In this document: one piece after another, positions 8,336 through 16,632 of the stretch
Position numbering within the stretch: position 1 is the stretch's first letter
Layout: every line of letters begins with the position of its first letter
NCBI RefSeq assembly: GCF_000716715.1
Contig: NZ_JNYJ01000030.1
Span: 181,043 to 245,042 of the forward strand
Length of the DNA: 64,000 nt
Source of the DNA: Dactylosporangium aurantiacum
Lineage (GTDB): Bacteria; Actinomycetota; Actinomycetes; Mycobacteriales; Micromonosporaceae
Direction: 5' to 3'
The notes under the pieces: model-generated
Database searches by the model: none
Told to the model about the DNA's origin: nothing
Seen by the model: the letters and a program-made list of their open reading frames with translations, nothing else
Made by a program: the position numbers and the translations under genes

Positions 8336-9169
8336 TCAGACGCGGGCGCCGTTGTCCGGGTCGTCGTCCTCCTCGTCGCCGGGGCGCAGCCGCAGGATCA
8401 GGCTGACGAACCCGCTGAGCAGCAGCGCGAACCCGAGGAACAGCGTCGACTGCGGGCCGAAGACCGGCAGCAGGTCGGGCCAGATCAGCAGCATCAGGCC
8501 GGCGACCAGGCCGATGACCGCCAGCAGCGTCGACGGCGCGATGCGCGGCAGCGGCGGGGGAGGCGGCGGCGTGTACCCGGCCTCGTCGTCCTCGTCGTCG
8601 GGCAGGTCGGCGCCGAAGGAGTCCAGGCCGTCCAGCAGCGAGCGGTCGACGGCGTCGGAGGCGCGGCGCAGCGGGGTGCGCGGCGCCGGCTCGGTGTCCA
8701 TGTCGGCGGCGGCGGCGCCGGAGGAGTCGAGATCCTCGGCGGCGGGCCAGGGCGCGCTGGTCGGATCGACGGTGGTGTGGAAGCCGGCGATGATGCTGGC
8801 GAACGTCTCGTCGTCCGATTTGCGGCTCGTCTTGGCCTCCGGGGCGGGTGTCGCCGTGGCCGGCTGGGCCGCCTCGGCGGGTGGGGTGTGCTGCTCGGGC
8901 ACGGCGGTGAGCTGGCTGAAGTAGTCGCGGGCCGTGGCGAGATGGTCACGATCAGCGTAGAGCCGATCGGTGGGTCTGGCGGGCAGCGTCGTGGTGCGCG
9001 TCACCGGGTGCAGGTCGGTGGCAGGCTGGAGGTATGCCGCGATGCCACCGGCGGCCAGGACGTCCAGCAGATGCTCGCCGACCCTGGGGTCGACGTCCCC
9101 GACGACCGCGTACTCCTGCGCTACCAGGCCGTTGTCGCGCCGGCCGCGCCGCGCCCCACCCCCTGGCAC
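8336..9169 (-). CDS. Actinobacterial membrane protein with acidic linker and two C-terminal helices
   Basis: This protein of up to 277 residues has three parts. The N-terminal 60 or so residues (EYAVVGDVDPRVGEHLLDVL) look globular. The middle, about 80-195, is acidic and Ala/Pro-rich, ending in a run of prolines. Two hydrophobic segments follow (LLAVIGLVAGLMLLIWPDLL and LFLGFALLLSGFVSLILRL), then an acidic tail DEEDDDPDNG. It is probably anchored in the membrane with the soluble domain in the cytoplasm. GTG 9169 is the furthest upstream start and is not certain. It converges on the hydrolase gene and diverges from plsC. No function can be assigned. Confidence 0.7.
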   Translation of the reverse strand: MPGGGARRGRRDNGLVAQEYAVVGDVDPRVGEHLLDVLAAGGIAAYLQPATDLHPVTRTTTLPARPTDRLYADRDHLATARDYFSQLTAVPEQHTPPAEAAQPATATPAPEAKTSRKSDDETFASIIAGFHTTVDPTSAPWPAAEDLDSSGAAAADMDTEPAPRTPLRRASDAVDRSLLDGLDSFGADLPDDEDDEAGYTPPPPPPLPRIAPSTLLAVIGLVAGLMLLIWPDLLPVFGPQSTLFLGFALLLSGFVSLILRLRPGDEEDDDPDNGARV

Positions 9170-9270
9170 CGCCTGCCCCTCCCTGCGGCCGACACCGCGA
9201 CGACCGGGTCCGCCGCGAAAAAACCGCTGACCGAAATCCTGACATGCCCAGTGGTGCTTCCGGGAGTGCG

Positions 9271-9299
9271 TTGTGGTGTGCCGTACTGGTTCGTAGGCT
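9271..9299 (+). promoter_or_regulatory. Candidate plsC promoter
   Basis: TTGTGG (9271-9276) and TAGGCT (9294-9299) are separated by 17 bases, and the predicted start point lies about 45 bases before the plsC GTG. A GGAAGG ribosome binding site follows at about 9337-9342. The match to the housekeeping consensus is moderate, so this is a suggestion only. Confidence 0.35.
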
Positions 9300-9349
9300 C
9301 TTTGCGACGGTCATCACCGATTGTCTGGCAGATCGTGGAAGGTTGAGCG

Positions 9350-10057
9350 GTGCTCTACTGGTTCCTCAAGTACATCGTCCTCGGGCCGGTGCTGAAGCTC
9401 ATCTTCCGCCCCAAGGTGGAGGGCCTCGAACACGTCCCCGCCGAGGGGCCGGTGATCATCGCCAGCAACCATCTCTCCTTCGCCGACTCGATCTTCATGC
9501 CGCTGAGCGTGAAGCGGCGGGTCACATTTCCGGCGAAAGCCGAATACTTCACCGGTAAAGGGGTGAAGGGCTGGCTCACCAAGATGTTCTTCGCCGGCAC
9601 GGGCCAGGTCCCGATCGACCGCTCCGGCGGCAAGGCGGCCCGCGCGGCCCTGGAGGTCGGCCTCAAGATCCTGCGCGAGGGTGGCGTCTTCGGCATCTAC
9701 CCGGAGGGCACCCGCTCCCCGGACGGCCGGCTCTACCGGGGCAAGACCGGCGTCGCCCGGCTGGCGCTGGAGTCCGGCGCGGTGGTCGTACCGGTGGCGA
9801 TGATGAACATGGACAAGGTCCAGCCGATCGGGCAGATCCTGCCGAACCTGAAGCGGGTGCACATCCGCTTCGGCGCGCCGCTGGACTTCTCGCGCTACGC
9901 CGGGATGGCGGGGGACCGGTTCATCGAGCGCGCGGTCACCGACGAGATCATGTACGAGCTGATGACGCTGTCCGGTCGCGAGTACATCGACATGTACGCG
10001 CAGAAGGTCAAGAGCGCCCCGCCGGCCAGCAAGGCCGAGCAGCCTATAGCGGCGTAG
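9350..10057 (+). CDS. plsC: 1-acyl-sn-glycerol-3-phosphate acyltransferase
   Basis: This 235-residue enzyme transfers an acyl chain to lysophosphatidate at the membrane, a step of phospholipid synthesis. The catalytic H-x4-D motif is IIASNHLSFADSIF (about residues 43-56). The glycerol-phosphate binding motif is GIYPEGTRSPDGRLYRGKTG (about 114-133), and a third block, VVVPVAMMNMD, follows. A short N-terminal hydrophobic stretch (WFLKYIVLGPVLKLIF) associates with the membrane. GTG 9350 is preceded by GGAAGG. Its 3' end overlaps the convergent cyclase gene by 14 bases. Confidence 0.93.
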   Translation: MLYWFLKYIVLGPVLKLIFRPKVEGLEHVPAEGPVIIASNHLSFADSIFMPLSVKRRVTFPAKAEYFTGKGVKGWLTKMFFAGTGQVPIDRSGGKAARAALEVGLKILREGGVFGIYPEGTRSPDGRLYRGKTGVARLALESGAVVVPVAMMNMDKVQPIGQILPNLKRVHIRFGAPLDFSRYAGMAGDRFIERAVTDEIMYELMTLSGREYIDMYAQKVKSAPPASKAEQPIAA

Positions 10058-13000
10058 GCGGCAGCTCGGCCAGGGCCAGCAGCATCGGCGCCCCCGCCTG
10101 GGTGGCGAAGGCGACCAGCTCGCTGCGCCACGGCTCGAGCCGGTCGGCCGAGTCCGGGCCGAGCCGCCCCAGCGCCTGCACCGCCCACGTCAGCGACAGG
10201 ATGCGGGCGGAGGCGTTCGGGATCTCGCCGTAGAGCTCCGCGGCGGCCAGGTGCATGTCGGCGGCCCGGGCGAAGTCGCCGTCGACGAAGGCGATCGCCC
10301 CGGTGATGGTCCGCATCGCCGCCTCGACCCACGGGGTGCGGTGCGGCACGTCGGCGAGCATGTCGCGGATCGCCATCATCGCGACCCGGCCGGCGAGGAC
10401 CGCGGCGTGCGCGGTCGCGTCGATCCACTCGCCGCTGGCGATGGCCCGCACCTCCCGCCACGTCTTGGCCAGCTCGACGATGAGCGCCTCCGCGTCGCGC
10501 TCCCGGCCCTGCAGCGCGCGGCACAGCGCGCCGTGGCCGAGCACGGTCCACTGCAGGCGGTAGAAGCCGCTGCGGCGCCCGGCGGCGACGAGGTCCTCGA
10601 TCTCCTCGGGGTTGACGAAGGGCTCGCCGCGCAGGATCTTCATCCAGGCGTGCGCCCCGCGCACCTGCAGGTCCCACTCGGAGGCCGGGTCGCGCTCGGC
10701 GACGCCGATGAGGGTCGGCCAGTCGCCGGTGAAGTACGCGACCTGCGCCACGTTCGAGTAGCCGGTGGCCAGGGTGTGGCTGCCGGGCACCGTCTTGCGG
10801 CTGCTCTCGTACATGGCTGCCGAGGCGGTCCAGTCGCCGTCCTCCACCAGCGCCCAGGCGACGTTGCGCATCGCCCGGTGCTCCGACAGCAGCCGCCGCT
10901 CCCGGCACACCTCCAGGGCGGCCTGCAGCTCGACCAGCCCGGAGCGGTCGCCGGCCTGGAACAGCGCGGTGCCGATGGTGATCCGGGCGCTGGTGGCGAC
11001 CTCGATGAGGCCAAGCCGGTCGGCGATCTCCGCGGCGGCGCTGGCCGCGGCGACGGCCGGCTCGACCTCGAAGTTGGACATGTGCAGCCGGCCGAGCTCC
11101 GCGTACGCGTCGGCCTTCTCCGGCGCGTCGGGCAGCTCGTCGAACAGCTCCACCGCCCGGTCCAGGCACGACAGCGCGCCGAGCCGGTCCGCGCGCAGCC
11201 ACGCCGCCTGCCCGAGGATGGTCCAGGCCCGGGCGGCGCTGGCCTGCTCACCGGCCGCGTAGAGCCGATCGGCGAGCCCGGCGAGCTGGTCGGTGCCGCC
11301 GGCGCCGAGGAACGAGTCCGGGTCGGCGTAGAAGGCGATCTCGGTGGCGAGCAGCTCGATGCGCAGCCGCTCGCCCTGGTCGGTGGCGTCGTCGCACAGG
11401 GCCAGGGCCTTGCCGGCGTGGGCGGCGGCCGCGTCGAGGGCGTGCAGCGCGTACGTGCGCCGGGCCGCCCGGTGCAGCGCGTCGCGGGCGGGGACGCTGT
11501 ACCGGGGCGCGTCGAGGCCGAGCGAGCTGGCGATCTCGTAGGCGGTGTACCGGTGGTTGGCCACGACCTCGGCCAGGTCGGTGTCGCGGTCGGCGGCGAC
11601 GCTGTCGAGCCAGGCGGCGGTCAGCTCGTGCCGGGCGACCCGCTCGGTGCGCGGCAGCCGCTGGTAGCACACGTCGCGGACCAGGACGTGGCCGAAGCGG
11701 TACTCCGTCTGGCCCTCCATCGTCGAGGCGGCCTGCTCGTGGATCAGGTCGCGCTGCTCCAGCCGGCGCAGCGAGCGTTCGATGCCGTCGGCGGGGCGGC
11801 TCATCGCGGCGGCGACCGCGCCCGGCCAGAAGTTCATCCCGACCACGGCGGCGGCCTGCAGCACCGCCCGGTCCGCGGCCTCCAGCAGGTCGACCCGGTT
11901 GGCGATGACGGCGTGCACGCTGTCGGGCATCGGCAGGACCCGGCCGAGCGCGTCGGAGGTGCGCAGGTTGCCCTGCTCGGCGAGCATGCGGGTGTACTCC
12001 AGCGCGTACAGCGGGTTGCCGTCGGCCAGCTCGACCAGCGAGTTGAGCGAGTGCCCGGGGAACGCCGCCTGGCCGAGCAGGTGCGCGTACATGGTGGCGA
12101 TCTCGGCGTCGCGCAGCGGCGGCAGCGTGATCGTGACCGACCCGGCGATGGCGCCGGCCCAGCTCGCGTTGCGCTCCAGGAACTCCGGGCGGGCCGTGGA
12201 CAGCAGCAGCAGGGGCACGTCACGCACCGACGCGCCCAGCCGCTCCACGAACCGGACCATCGACTCGTCGGCCCAGTGCAGGTCCTCGAAGACCAGGACG
12301 GTCGGGCGGTGCGCGGCGAGCGCGACCACGAACCGGCGCCAAGCGGACTCGGTCTCGTCGGGCGCGAGCTTCGGCCCGGGCAGGCCGACGAGCGGGCTGA
12401 GCGCGTCGGCGAGCCGCTCGGCCTCCGACGGGCTGACGATCGCGCCGAGCGCGGTGTCGAGCCGCTCCCGGGCCGTCTCGGCGGTGTCGGTGTCCAGGAT
12501 GCCGGCCTGCGCCTTGACGATGTCGGCGAGCGCGGCGTAGGTCACGTTCTCCCCGAACGGCGGGCAGCGCCCGGTGCGCCACGCGACGGGCGCGTCGAAG
12601 AGCCGCTCGGCGTGCAGGAACAGCTCGTGCACCAGGCGGCTCTTGCCGATGCCGGCGTGGCCGATGACGGTGACCAGCTGCGGGGTGCGCTCGCGCAGCC
12701 CCCGGTGCAGGGCGTTGACCAGCAGGCTCAGCTCGTGGGTCCGGTTGACCAGCGGGGTGGAGCCGGCCTCCCGGTCGGGGTGGTTGCGACGCAGCGGCGC
12801 GAGGGCCAGCCACACCTCGGTCGGGGTGGAGCGCCCGCGCAGCGTCGCCGGCGGCTGCGCCTCGTAGCGGATCGAGGACTTGGTCAGCGCATACGTGCTG
12901 CCGCAGACGAGGACCCCGCCGGGCGGGGCGAGCGACTGCAGCCGGGACGCGGTGTTGACCACGTCGCCGGCGACGATCGCCTGGCCGCCGTCGCGGGCCG

Positions 13001-13604
13001 CGGCCACGTCGACCAGGGCCTCGCCGGTCGCGACGCCCACCCGGAAGCGCAGCGCCCGCTCGCCGTCGCCGGTGCTGGCGTAGCGGGCCAGGACCCGCTG
13101 CAGCTCCAGGCCGGCCCGCACGCAGCGCACCGCGTCGGTCTCGGTGGCCACCGGCGCGCCGAAGAGCGCCATCACCGCGTCGCCGATGTACTTCTCGACC
13201 ACGCCGCCGTACTGCCCGATGACCTCGCGGGCGGTGGAGAAGAAGCCCTTCTGCAGCTCGCGGACCAGCTCGGGGTCGGCGCGCTCGACGTAGGGCGTGA
13301 AGTCGATCAGGTCGACGAACAGCACGCTGATGCGGCGGCGGTCCTCGCTGCGGGTCGCGGGGATCGGCACGGTGGCGCGACCCATGTGACCGGCGCCACG
13401 GTCGGCGCGGGCCGGGCCGCCGGCGGCGGTGCCGGTCGCGGCGCGCGGGGTGCCGCAGCCGGTGCAGAACGACGCGTCAGCGCTGAGCGACCGCCCGCAC
13501 GTCGCGCAGGCCGGGCTCAGCTCGGCGCCGCAACCACCGCAGAACCGATCGCCGTCGCCTGCCTGGCGGCCACAGCGTGCGCACTGACTGGAAATCGCCG
13601 ACAC
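10044..13604 (-). CDS. Zinc-ribbon / class III adenylate-guanylate cyclase / AAA ATPase / TPR signalling protein
   Basis: The 1186-residue protein has four parts. Two zinc ribbons at residues 8-50 use Cys pairs 8/11, 22/25, 33/36 and 47/50. A class III cyclase domain lies at about 92-265, with metal-binding D98 (LFVDLIDFT) and D142 (EKYIGDAVMALFG) and transition-state N217/R221 (VVNTASR), so it looks active. An ATPase domain has P-loop GHAGIGKS at 315-322 and a likely Walker B VLVFEDLHWAD. A long helical TPR-like region runs from about 680 to the end. The architecture matches actinobacterial cyclase/LuxR-associated sensor ATPases without the C-terminal HTH. The product is probably cAMP, which would suit the Crp/Fnr-type gene just upstream at 13790-14482 on the same strand. 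The input signal is unknown. Confidence 0.9.
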   Translation of the reverse strand: MSAISSQCARCGRQAGDGDRFCGGCGAELSPACATCGRSLSADASFCTGCGTPRAATGTAAGGPARADRGAGHMGRATVPIPATRSEDRRRISVLFVDLIDFTPYVERADPELVRELQKGFFSTAREVIGQYGGVVEKYIGDAVMALFGAPVATETDAVRCVRAGLELQRVLARYASTGDGERALRFRVGVATGEALVDVAAARDGGQAIVAGDVVNTASRLQSLAPPGGVLVCGSTYALTKSSIRYEAQPPATLRGRSTPTEVWLALAPLRRNHPDREAGSTPLVNRTHELSLLVNALHRGLRERTPQLVTVIGHAGIGKSRLVHELFLHAERLFDAPVAWRTGRCPPFGENVTYAALADIVKAQAGILDTDTAETARERLDTALGAIVSPSEAERLADALSPLVGLPGPKLAPDETESAWRRFVVALAAHRPTVLVFEDLHWADESMVRFVERLGASVRDVPLLLLSTARPEFLERNASWAGAIAGSVTITLPPLRDAEIATMYAHLLGQAAFPGHSLNSLVELADGNPLYALEYTRMLAEQGNLRTSDALGRVLPMPDSVHAVIANRVDLLEAADRAVLQAAAVVGMNFWPGAVAAAMSRPADGIERSLRRLEQRDLIHEQAASTMEGQTEYRFGHVLVRDVCYQRLPRTERVARHELTAAWLDSVAADRDTDLAEVVANHRYTAYEIASSLGLDAPRYSVPARDALHRAARRTYALHALDAAAAHAGKALALCDDATDQGERLRIELLATEIAFYADPDSFLGAGGTDQLAGLADRLYAAGEQASAARAWTILGQAAWLRADRLGALSCLDRAVELFDELPDAPEKADAYAELGRLHMSNFEVEPAVAAASAAAEIADRLGLIEVATSARITIGTALFQAGDRSGLVELQAALEVCRERRLLSEHRAMRNVAWALVEDGDWTASAAMYESSRKTVPGSHTLATGYSNVAQVAYFTGDWPTLIGVAERDPASEWDLQVRGAHAWMKILRGEPFVNPEEIEDLVAAGRRSGFYRLQWTVLGHGALCRALQGRERDAEALIVELAKTWREVRAIASGEWIDATAHAAVLAGRVAMMAIRDMLADVPHRTPWVEAAMRTITGAIAFVDGDFARAADMHLAAAELYGEIPNASARILSLTWAVQALGRLGPDSADRLEPWRSELVAFATQAGAPMLLALAELPPTPL

Positions 13605-13789
13605 TCCCCAACTCGGACCCTCGCCACATCCTCACACGCCGGCCACCCGACCAACCAGATGTCCTGCCAGGGACCCCACCGCGGGGCGGGGACCGCCGCG
13701 CGGGGCACGGTGAGAAACGACAAATGGTCGGTGGGTGTGCGGCGCGGAGCCGGCAGGCCGGGCGCGCCGCGGCGCGCCCGGGCCCCGGG

Positions 13790-14482
13790 TCAGCGGTCGG
13801 TCATGCCGGCGCGGCGGCGCAGGGCGCTGAGGTCGGTCACGACGATGCGCCGGCCCTCGGTGCGCAGCCAGCCGCGGCTGGCGAACGACCCGATGGCCTG
13901 GTTGACGCTCTGCCGCGAGCCGCCCGCCATCTCGGCGAGCTGGCTCTGGTTGAGCTCGATGGTGACCATCGGCGCGTTGGTCTCGCCGGCGAGGCGGACC
14001 AGCGTCTTGGCGACCCGGCCCGGCAGGTCGAGGAAGACGTGGTCGGCGTTCTGCTCGGTGAGCCGGCGGATGAGCGCGCCCAGCGAGCGCATGACGGCGT
14101 CGAGGATGCGCGGGTTGGCGTGGACCAGCTCGATGAACGCGTGCCGGGACAGGGCGAGGGCCTGGCAGTCCTCGATCGCCTCCGCGGACGCCGAGCGGGC
14201 CGCGCCGTCGAGCAGGGACACCTCGCCGAGCGTGTCGGGCGGGCGGACGACCGAGAGGACCGCGCGCTCGCCGGTCGGCGCGGTCCGGAACACCATCACG
14301 GCACCGCGCTTGAGCACGATGAGTGATTCGCCCGGATCGTTTTCGACGAACAGCAGCTGGCCCTTGCGGTATGTCCGTGGCACCGCCGCCTGGATGACCC
14401 GCTGACGCACGTCGGGCTCCAGACCACTGAACATTTCCACACCGGTCAGTGCGTCGCCGGGATCTGGCAGCCGACCCTCCAC
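13790..14482 (-). CDS. Crp/Fnr family transcriptional regulator
   Basis: The 230-residue protein has an N-terminal cyclic-nucleotide-binding fold (about 20-135) and a C-terminal winged helix (about 160-220), with the recognition region SQLAEMAGGSRQSVNQAI. The phosphate-binding cassette is LGEVSLLDGAARSASAEA, where cAMP-binding Crp has G-E-x-x-L...R-S/T; G, E, L and R are all present, so cAMP binding is plausible. GTG 14482 has GGGAGGGG 7 bases upstream; a TTG two codons earlier (14488) is the alternative. A palindrome 39 bases upstream (14521-14537) may be its own operator. The adjacent cyclase gene may supply its ligand. Confidence 0.92.
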   Translation of the reverse strand: MEGRLPDPGDALTGVEMFSGLEPDVRQRVIQAAVPRTYRKGQLLFVENDPGESLIVLKRGAVMVFRTAPTGERAVLSVVRPPDTLGEVSLLDGAARSASAEAIEDCQALALSRHAFIELVHANPRILDAVMRSLGALIRRLTEQNADHVFLDLPGRVAKTLVRLAGETNAPMVTIELNQSQLAEMAGGSRQSVNQAIGSFASRGWLRTEGRRIVVTDLSALRRRAGMTDR

Positions 14483-14520
14483 GGTCAAACCCCTCCCGGT
14501 GCAGCGTTGATCGGACTCAT

Positions 14521-14537
14521 GATCACCGTAGGTGATC
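14521..14537. promoter_or_regulatory. 17-bp palindrome, candidate Crp/Fnr operator
   Basis: GATCACC at 14521-14527 and its exact reverse complement GGTGATC at 14531-14537 flank a three-base centre. It lies between the divergent crp and phosphotransferase-like genes. Crp sites are twofold symmetric with GTGA half-sites; this one contains GGTGA in both arms but with a shorter centre than the classical 6 bases. Autoregulation is an inference. Confidence 0.5.
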
Positions 14538-14767
14538 GCGAGCGCAGTACGGAACTTCTACCAGATCATGACGCGCGTGTCGGAGTCTGTACATCCCCCG
14601 CATCGGCTCACCGACAGCCCGCACATGAGCACGCAGGCAGGCTAGTGCCAGCACGCGAACCGCCGGGGGGCGGGGTTGGCGTCGGGCACCCGGGGGTGCC
14701 GGTGGTGCGAGCACCGGACCCCCGGGTACCGGCGTTTTCCGGACACGGACGCCGATGCGGGCGCATA

Positions 14768-15667
14768 ATGCGCTGCGTGGCCCCCGAGTCCGCCCAGGTG
14801 CACACCACGCTGCGCAGGAGTTGGCAGTGCAGCCCCGGTCCGTGCATTCCTCTCGGCGCCACCGCCTGGCAGGTCCAGATCGACGACGGACAATTCGATA
14901 CGTCGCCGGGGGACCCGGGTCGATTCGTGGCGAAATGGGCGCCGGCGACCGCTCGGCGCGGCTTCGAGGCCGGATTGTGTGCCGCGGAACACGTCGAGGC
15001 CTCCGGCCTGTGCGCCGGCCGCCCGGTCCGGGCCGCCGACGGCGCGCTGACCACCCAGGCCGGCGACGGCGTCCTGGCCCTGCTGCGCCTGGTGCCGGGG
15101 CGCCCGCTGCACGCCGACGACCCGCTCGACCAGCACTGGTGGGGCGGCGCGCTGGGGGCCGCGCACCGCTGCCTGCGCCGGTTCGTGCACCCCGACCTGG
15201 CGAAGTTCCAGGCGGCACCGGTGCCGGTCGCGGCGCCGCACCTGGCGATGGAGCCGTGGCTCGGCCCGGCGGTCAGCGAGACGGCGGCGGCGGTGCGCCG
15301 GATCATGGTCACCGACCAGCTCACCTACGGCGTCCGGCACGGCGCGCCGGCGGCCGGCCGGTTCCGCCTGGACACCGGCACCGGCCGGGTCGGCCTGATC
15401 GGCTGGAGTGCCGCCGGCACCGGTCCGCTGCTGTACGACCTGGCCCACGCCGTGCTGTGCGCCGGCGGCACCGGCACCGACACGCTCGTCGAGGCGTACG
15501 TACGGGCCGGGCCGGTGCCGGCCGACGAGTGCCGCGCGGTCCTGCCGGCGATGCTGGCCCTGTGCGCCGCCGCTCGGGCCGCCGCCGTCGCCGCGCGGAT
15601 CCACGCCGGCGGCGGCACGCCCCGTGACCACGCCGAGCTGACCCGGTTGGCGACCCTGCTGGTGTAG
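14768..15667 (+). CDS. Phosphotransferase (APH-like) fold protein with degenerate active site
   Basis: This 299-residue protein follows the aminoglycoside/choline kinase fold. It has K56 in FVAKWAP, a helical middle, and the segment LTYGVRHGAPAAGRFRLDTG followed by VGLIGWSAAGTGPLLYDLAH. In active kinases the loop reads H-G-D-x4-N and the metal site I-D-W/F. Here the catalytic Asp is A193, the Asn is R198 and the metal Asp is G212. All three essential side chains are missing while the flanking pattern is kept, which argues for a pseudokinase with a binding or scaffolding role. It should not be read as an antibiotic-resistance gene. ATG 14768 or GTG 14777 could be the start. Confidence 0.78.
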   Translation: MRCVAPESAQVHTTLRRSWQCSPGPCIPLGATAWQVQIDDGQFDTSPGDPGRFVAKWAPATARRGFEAGLCAAEHVEASGLCAGRPVRAADGALTTQAGDGVLALLRLVPGRPLHADDPLDQHWWGGALGAAHRCLRRFVHPDLAKFQAAPVPVAAPHLAMEPWLGPAVSETAAAVRRIMVTDQLTYGVRHGAPAAGRFRLDTGTGRVGLIGWSAAGTGPLLYDLAHAVLCAGGTGTDTLVEAYVRAGPVPADECRAVLPAMLALCAAARAAAVAARIHAGGGTPRDHAELTRLATLLV

Positions 15668-15688
15668 GCCCGTCCGCGGCCCGGCAGG

Positions 15689-16195
15689 ATGGGGGCGGTG
15701 TCGGTGTATCGCTACTTCTACGACTGTGAGTTCATCGAGGACGGTCGCCTGATCGACCTGGTCTCCATCGGGGTGGTGGACGAGCACGGCCGGGAGTACT
15801 ACGCGGTCTCCACGGAGTTCGACGGCTCGCGGGCCGTGCCGTGGGTGCGCCGCAACGTGCTGGACAAGCTGCCCTCGCCGGCCGACAAGGCGTGGCGCTC
15901 CCGGGAGCGCATCCGCGAGGAGCTGCTGGAGTTCCTGGTCGAGCCGCTGCGCGCCGGCGAGGCGGACGAGCTGGAGCTGTGGGCCTGGTACGCGGCCTAC
16001 GACCACGTGGCCCTCGCCCAGCTCTGGGGGCCGATGCCGACGCTGCCCCGGGAGATCCCCAGGTTCACCAAGGACCTGCGGCAGCTGTGGGACGAGGCGG
16101 GCCGGCCGACCCTGCCGGTCGCGGAGGGGCGGCACGACGCGCTCGTCGACGCCCGGCACAACCTGGCCCGCTGGGCCGTCATGCGCCGGGCGTGA
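15689..16195 (+). CDS. 3'-5' exoribonuclease of the DEDD type (polyadenylate-specific AS family)
   Basis: The product of about 168 residues carries DEDDh-type exonuclease motifs: YFYDCEFIEDG (first Asp and Glu), WYAAYDHVALAQ (second Asp) and EGRHDALVDARHN (His and last Asp). Family members remove nucleotides from RNA 3' ends, including poly(A)-like tails, and are common in actinobacteria. The ATG at 15689 and the GTGs at 15698 and 15704 are all possible starts; the conserved fold begins at VYRYFYD, so any of them keeps the active site. A dispersed ~80-bp repeat begins just after its stop. Confidence 0.85.
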   Translation: MGAVSVYRYFYDCEFIEDGRLIDLVSIGVVDEHGREYYAVSTEFDGSRAVPWVRRNVLDKLPSPADKAWRSRERIREELLEFLVEPLRAGEADELELWAWYAAYDHVALAQLWGPMPTLPREIPRFTKDLRQLWDEAGRPTLPVAEGRHDALVDARHNLARWAVMRRA

Positions 16196-16201
16196 CGTCC
16201 C

Positions 16202-16279
16202 GTGAGCGGCCCGGAGCGCAGCGGAGGAGCCGCGAGCCATGGGCTCAGTCTTGACTCGCGGCGGTGCCGGAGCGCAGCG
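16202..16279. repeat. Dispersed ~80-bp element, copy 1
   Basis: This stretch is about 85% identical to 29184-29264. Both copies have two direct repeats of GCCGGAGCGCAGCG (or CCCGGAGCGCAGCG) around a core containing GCCGCGA and CCATGGGC, and both begin at or just after a stop codon with GTGAGCGG. In this copy the stop codon and last codons of the ABA4-like gene on the minus strand (16245-16276) lie inside the element, so the element supplies that protein's C-terminal residues. Confidence 0.85.
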
Positions 16280-16631
16280 TCAGCACCAGTACCGGCGCCA
16301 TCACCAGCGGATGGATCCGCCGCTCGCGGCTGTCCAGGTAGATCCACCGGCCGACGAACAGGTCCCAGGCGAGCACCTGTGCCCACACGGCGGCGACCAC
16401 GTCGTCGTCGGCGAACAGGGCGCGCACCCCGGCGAGGTCCGGGTCGAGCATCTCCGCGGCGAAGTCCGGCAGCACCGGGGCGACCGCCACGGCCCAGACG
16501 ACCAGCGCCGGCAGCACGATGTACGGGGAGGCGGCGATCCGCCCGGTCCGCCGCCACCCGGGCGCGACGATCATGAGCGCCCAGAACGGGACGACCACCA
16601 GGAACGCGAGCTGGAACAGCGGGCCGGCCAT
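16245..16631 (-). CDS. ABA4-like / DUF4281 membrane protein
   Basis: The 128-residue product is hydrophobic, with about four membrane helices. It carries the family-like stretch WDLFVGRWIYLDSRERRIHP near residue 90. ABA4-like proteins in plants affect neoxanthin formation; in bacteria the function is unknown, although they occur in carotenoid-producing organisms. The ATG follows the stop of the upstream membrane gene after a single base (TGA-C-ATG), so the two are almost certainly translated as a pair. The last nine or so residues are encoded inside a dispersed repeat and are probably not conserved. Confidence 0.8.
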   Translation of the reverse strand: MAGPLFQLAFLVVVPFWALMIVAPGWRRTGRIAASPYIVLPALVVWAVAVAPVLPDFAAEMLDPDLAGVRALFADDDVVAAVWAQVLAWDLFVGRWIYLDSRERRIHPLVMAPVLVLTLRSGTAASQD

Positions 16632-16632
16632 G

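Noticed and set aside
10251..14405. A 1384-codon open frame on the plus strand, antisense to the cyclase and crp genes
   Set aside because: It is composed of low-complexity Gly/Arg/Val/Gln residues with no motif, and exists because very high third-position GC on the other strand removes stop codons. The minus-strand frames carry clear domains.
14768..15667. Aminoglycoside phosphotransferase resistance gene
   Set aside because: The catalytic Asp, Asn and metal Asp are all missing, so kinase activity is not expected.
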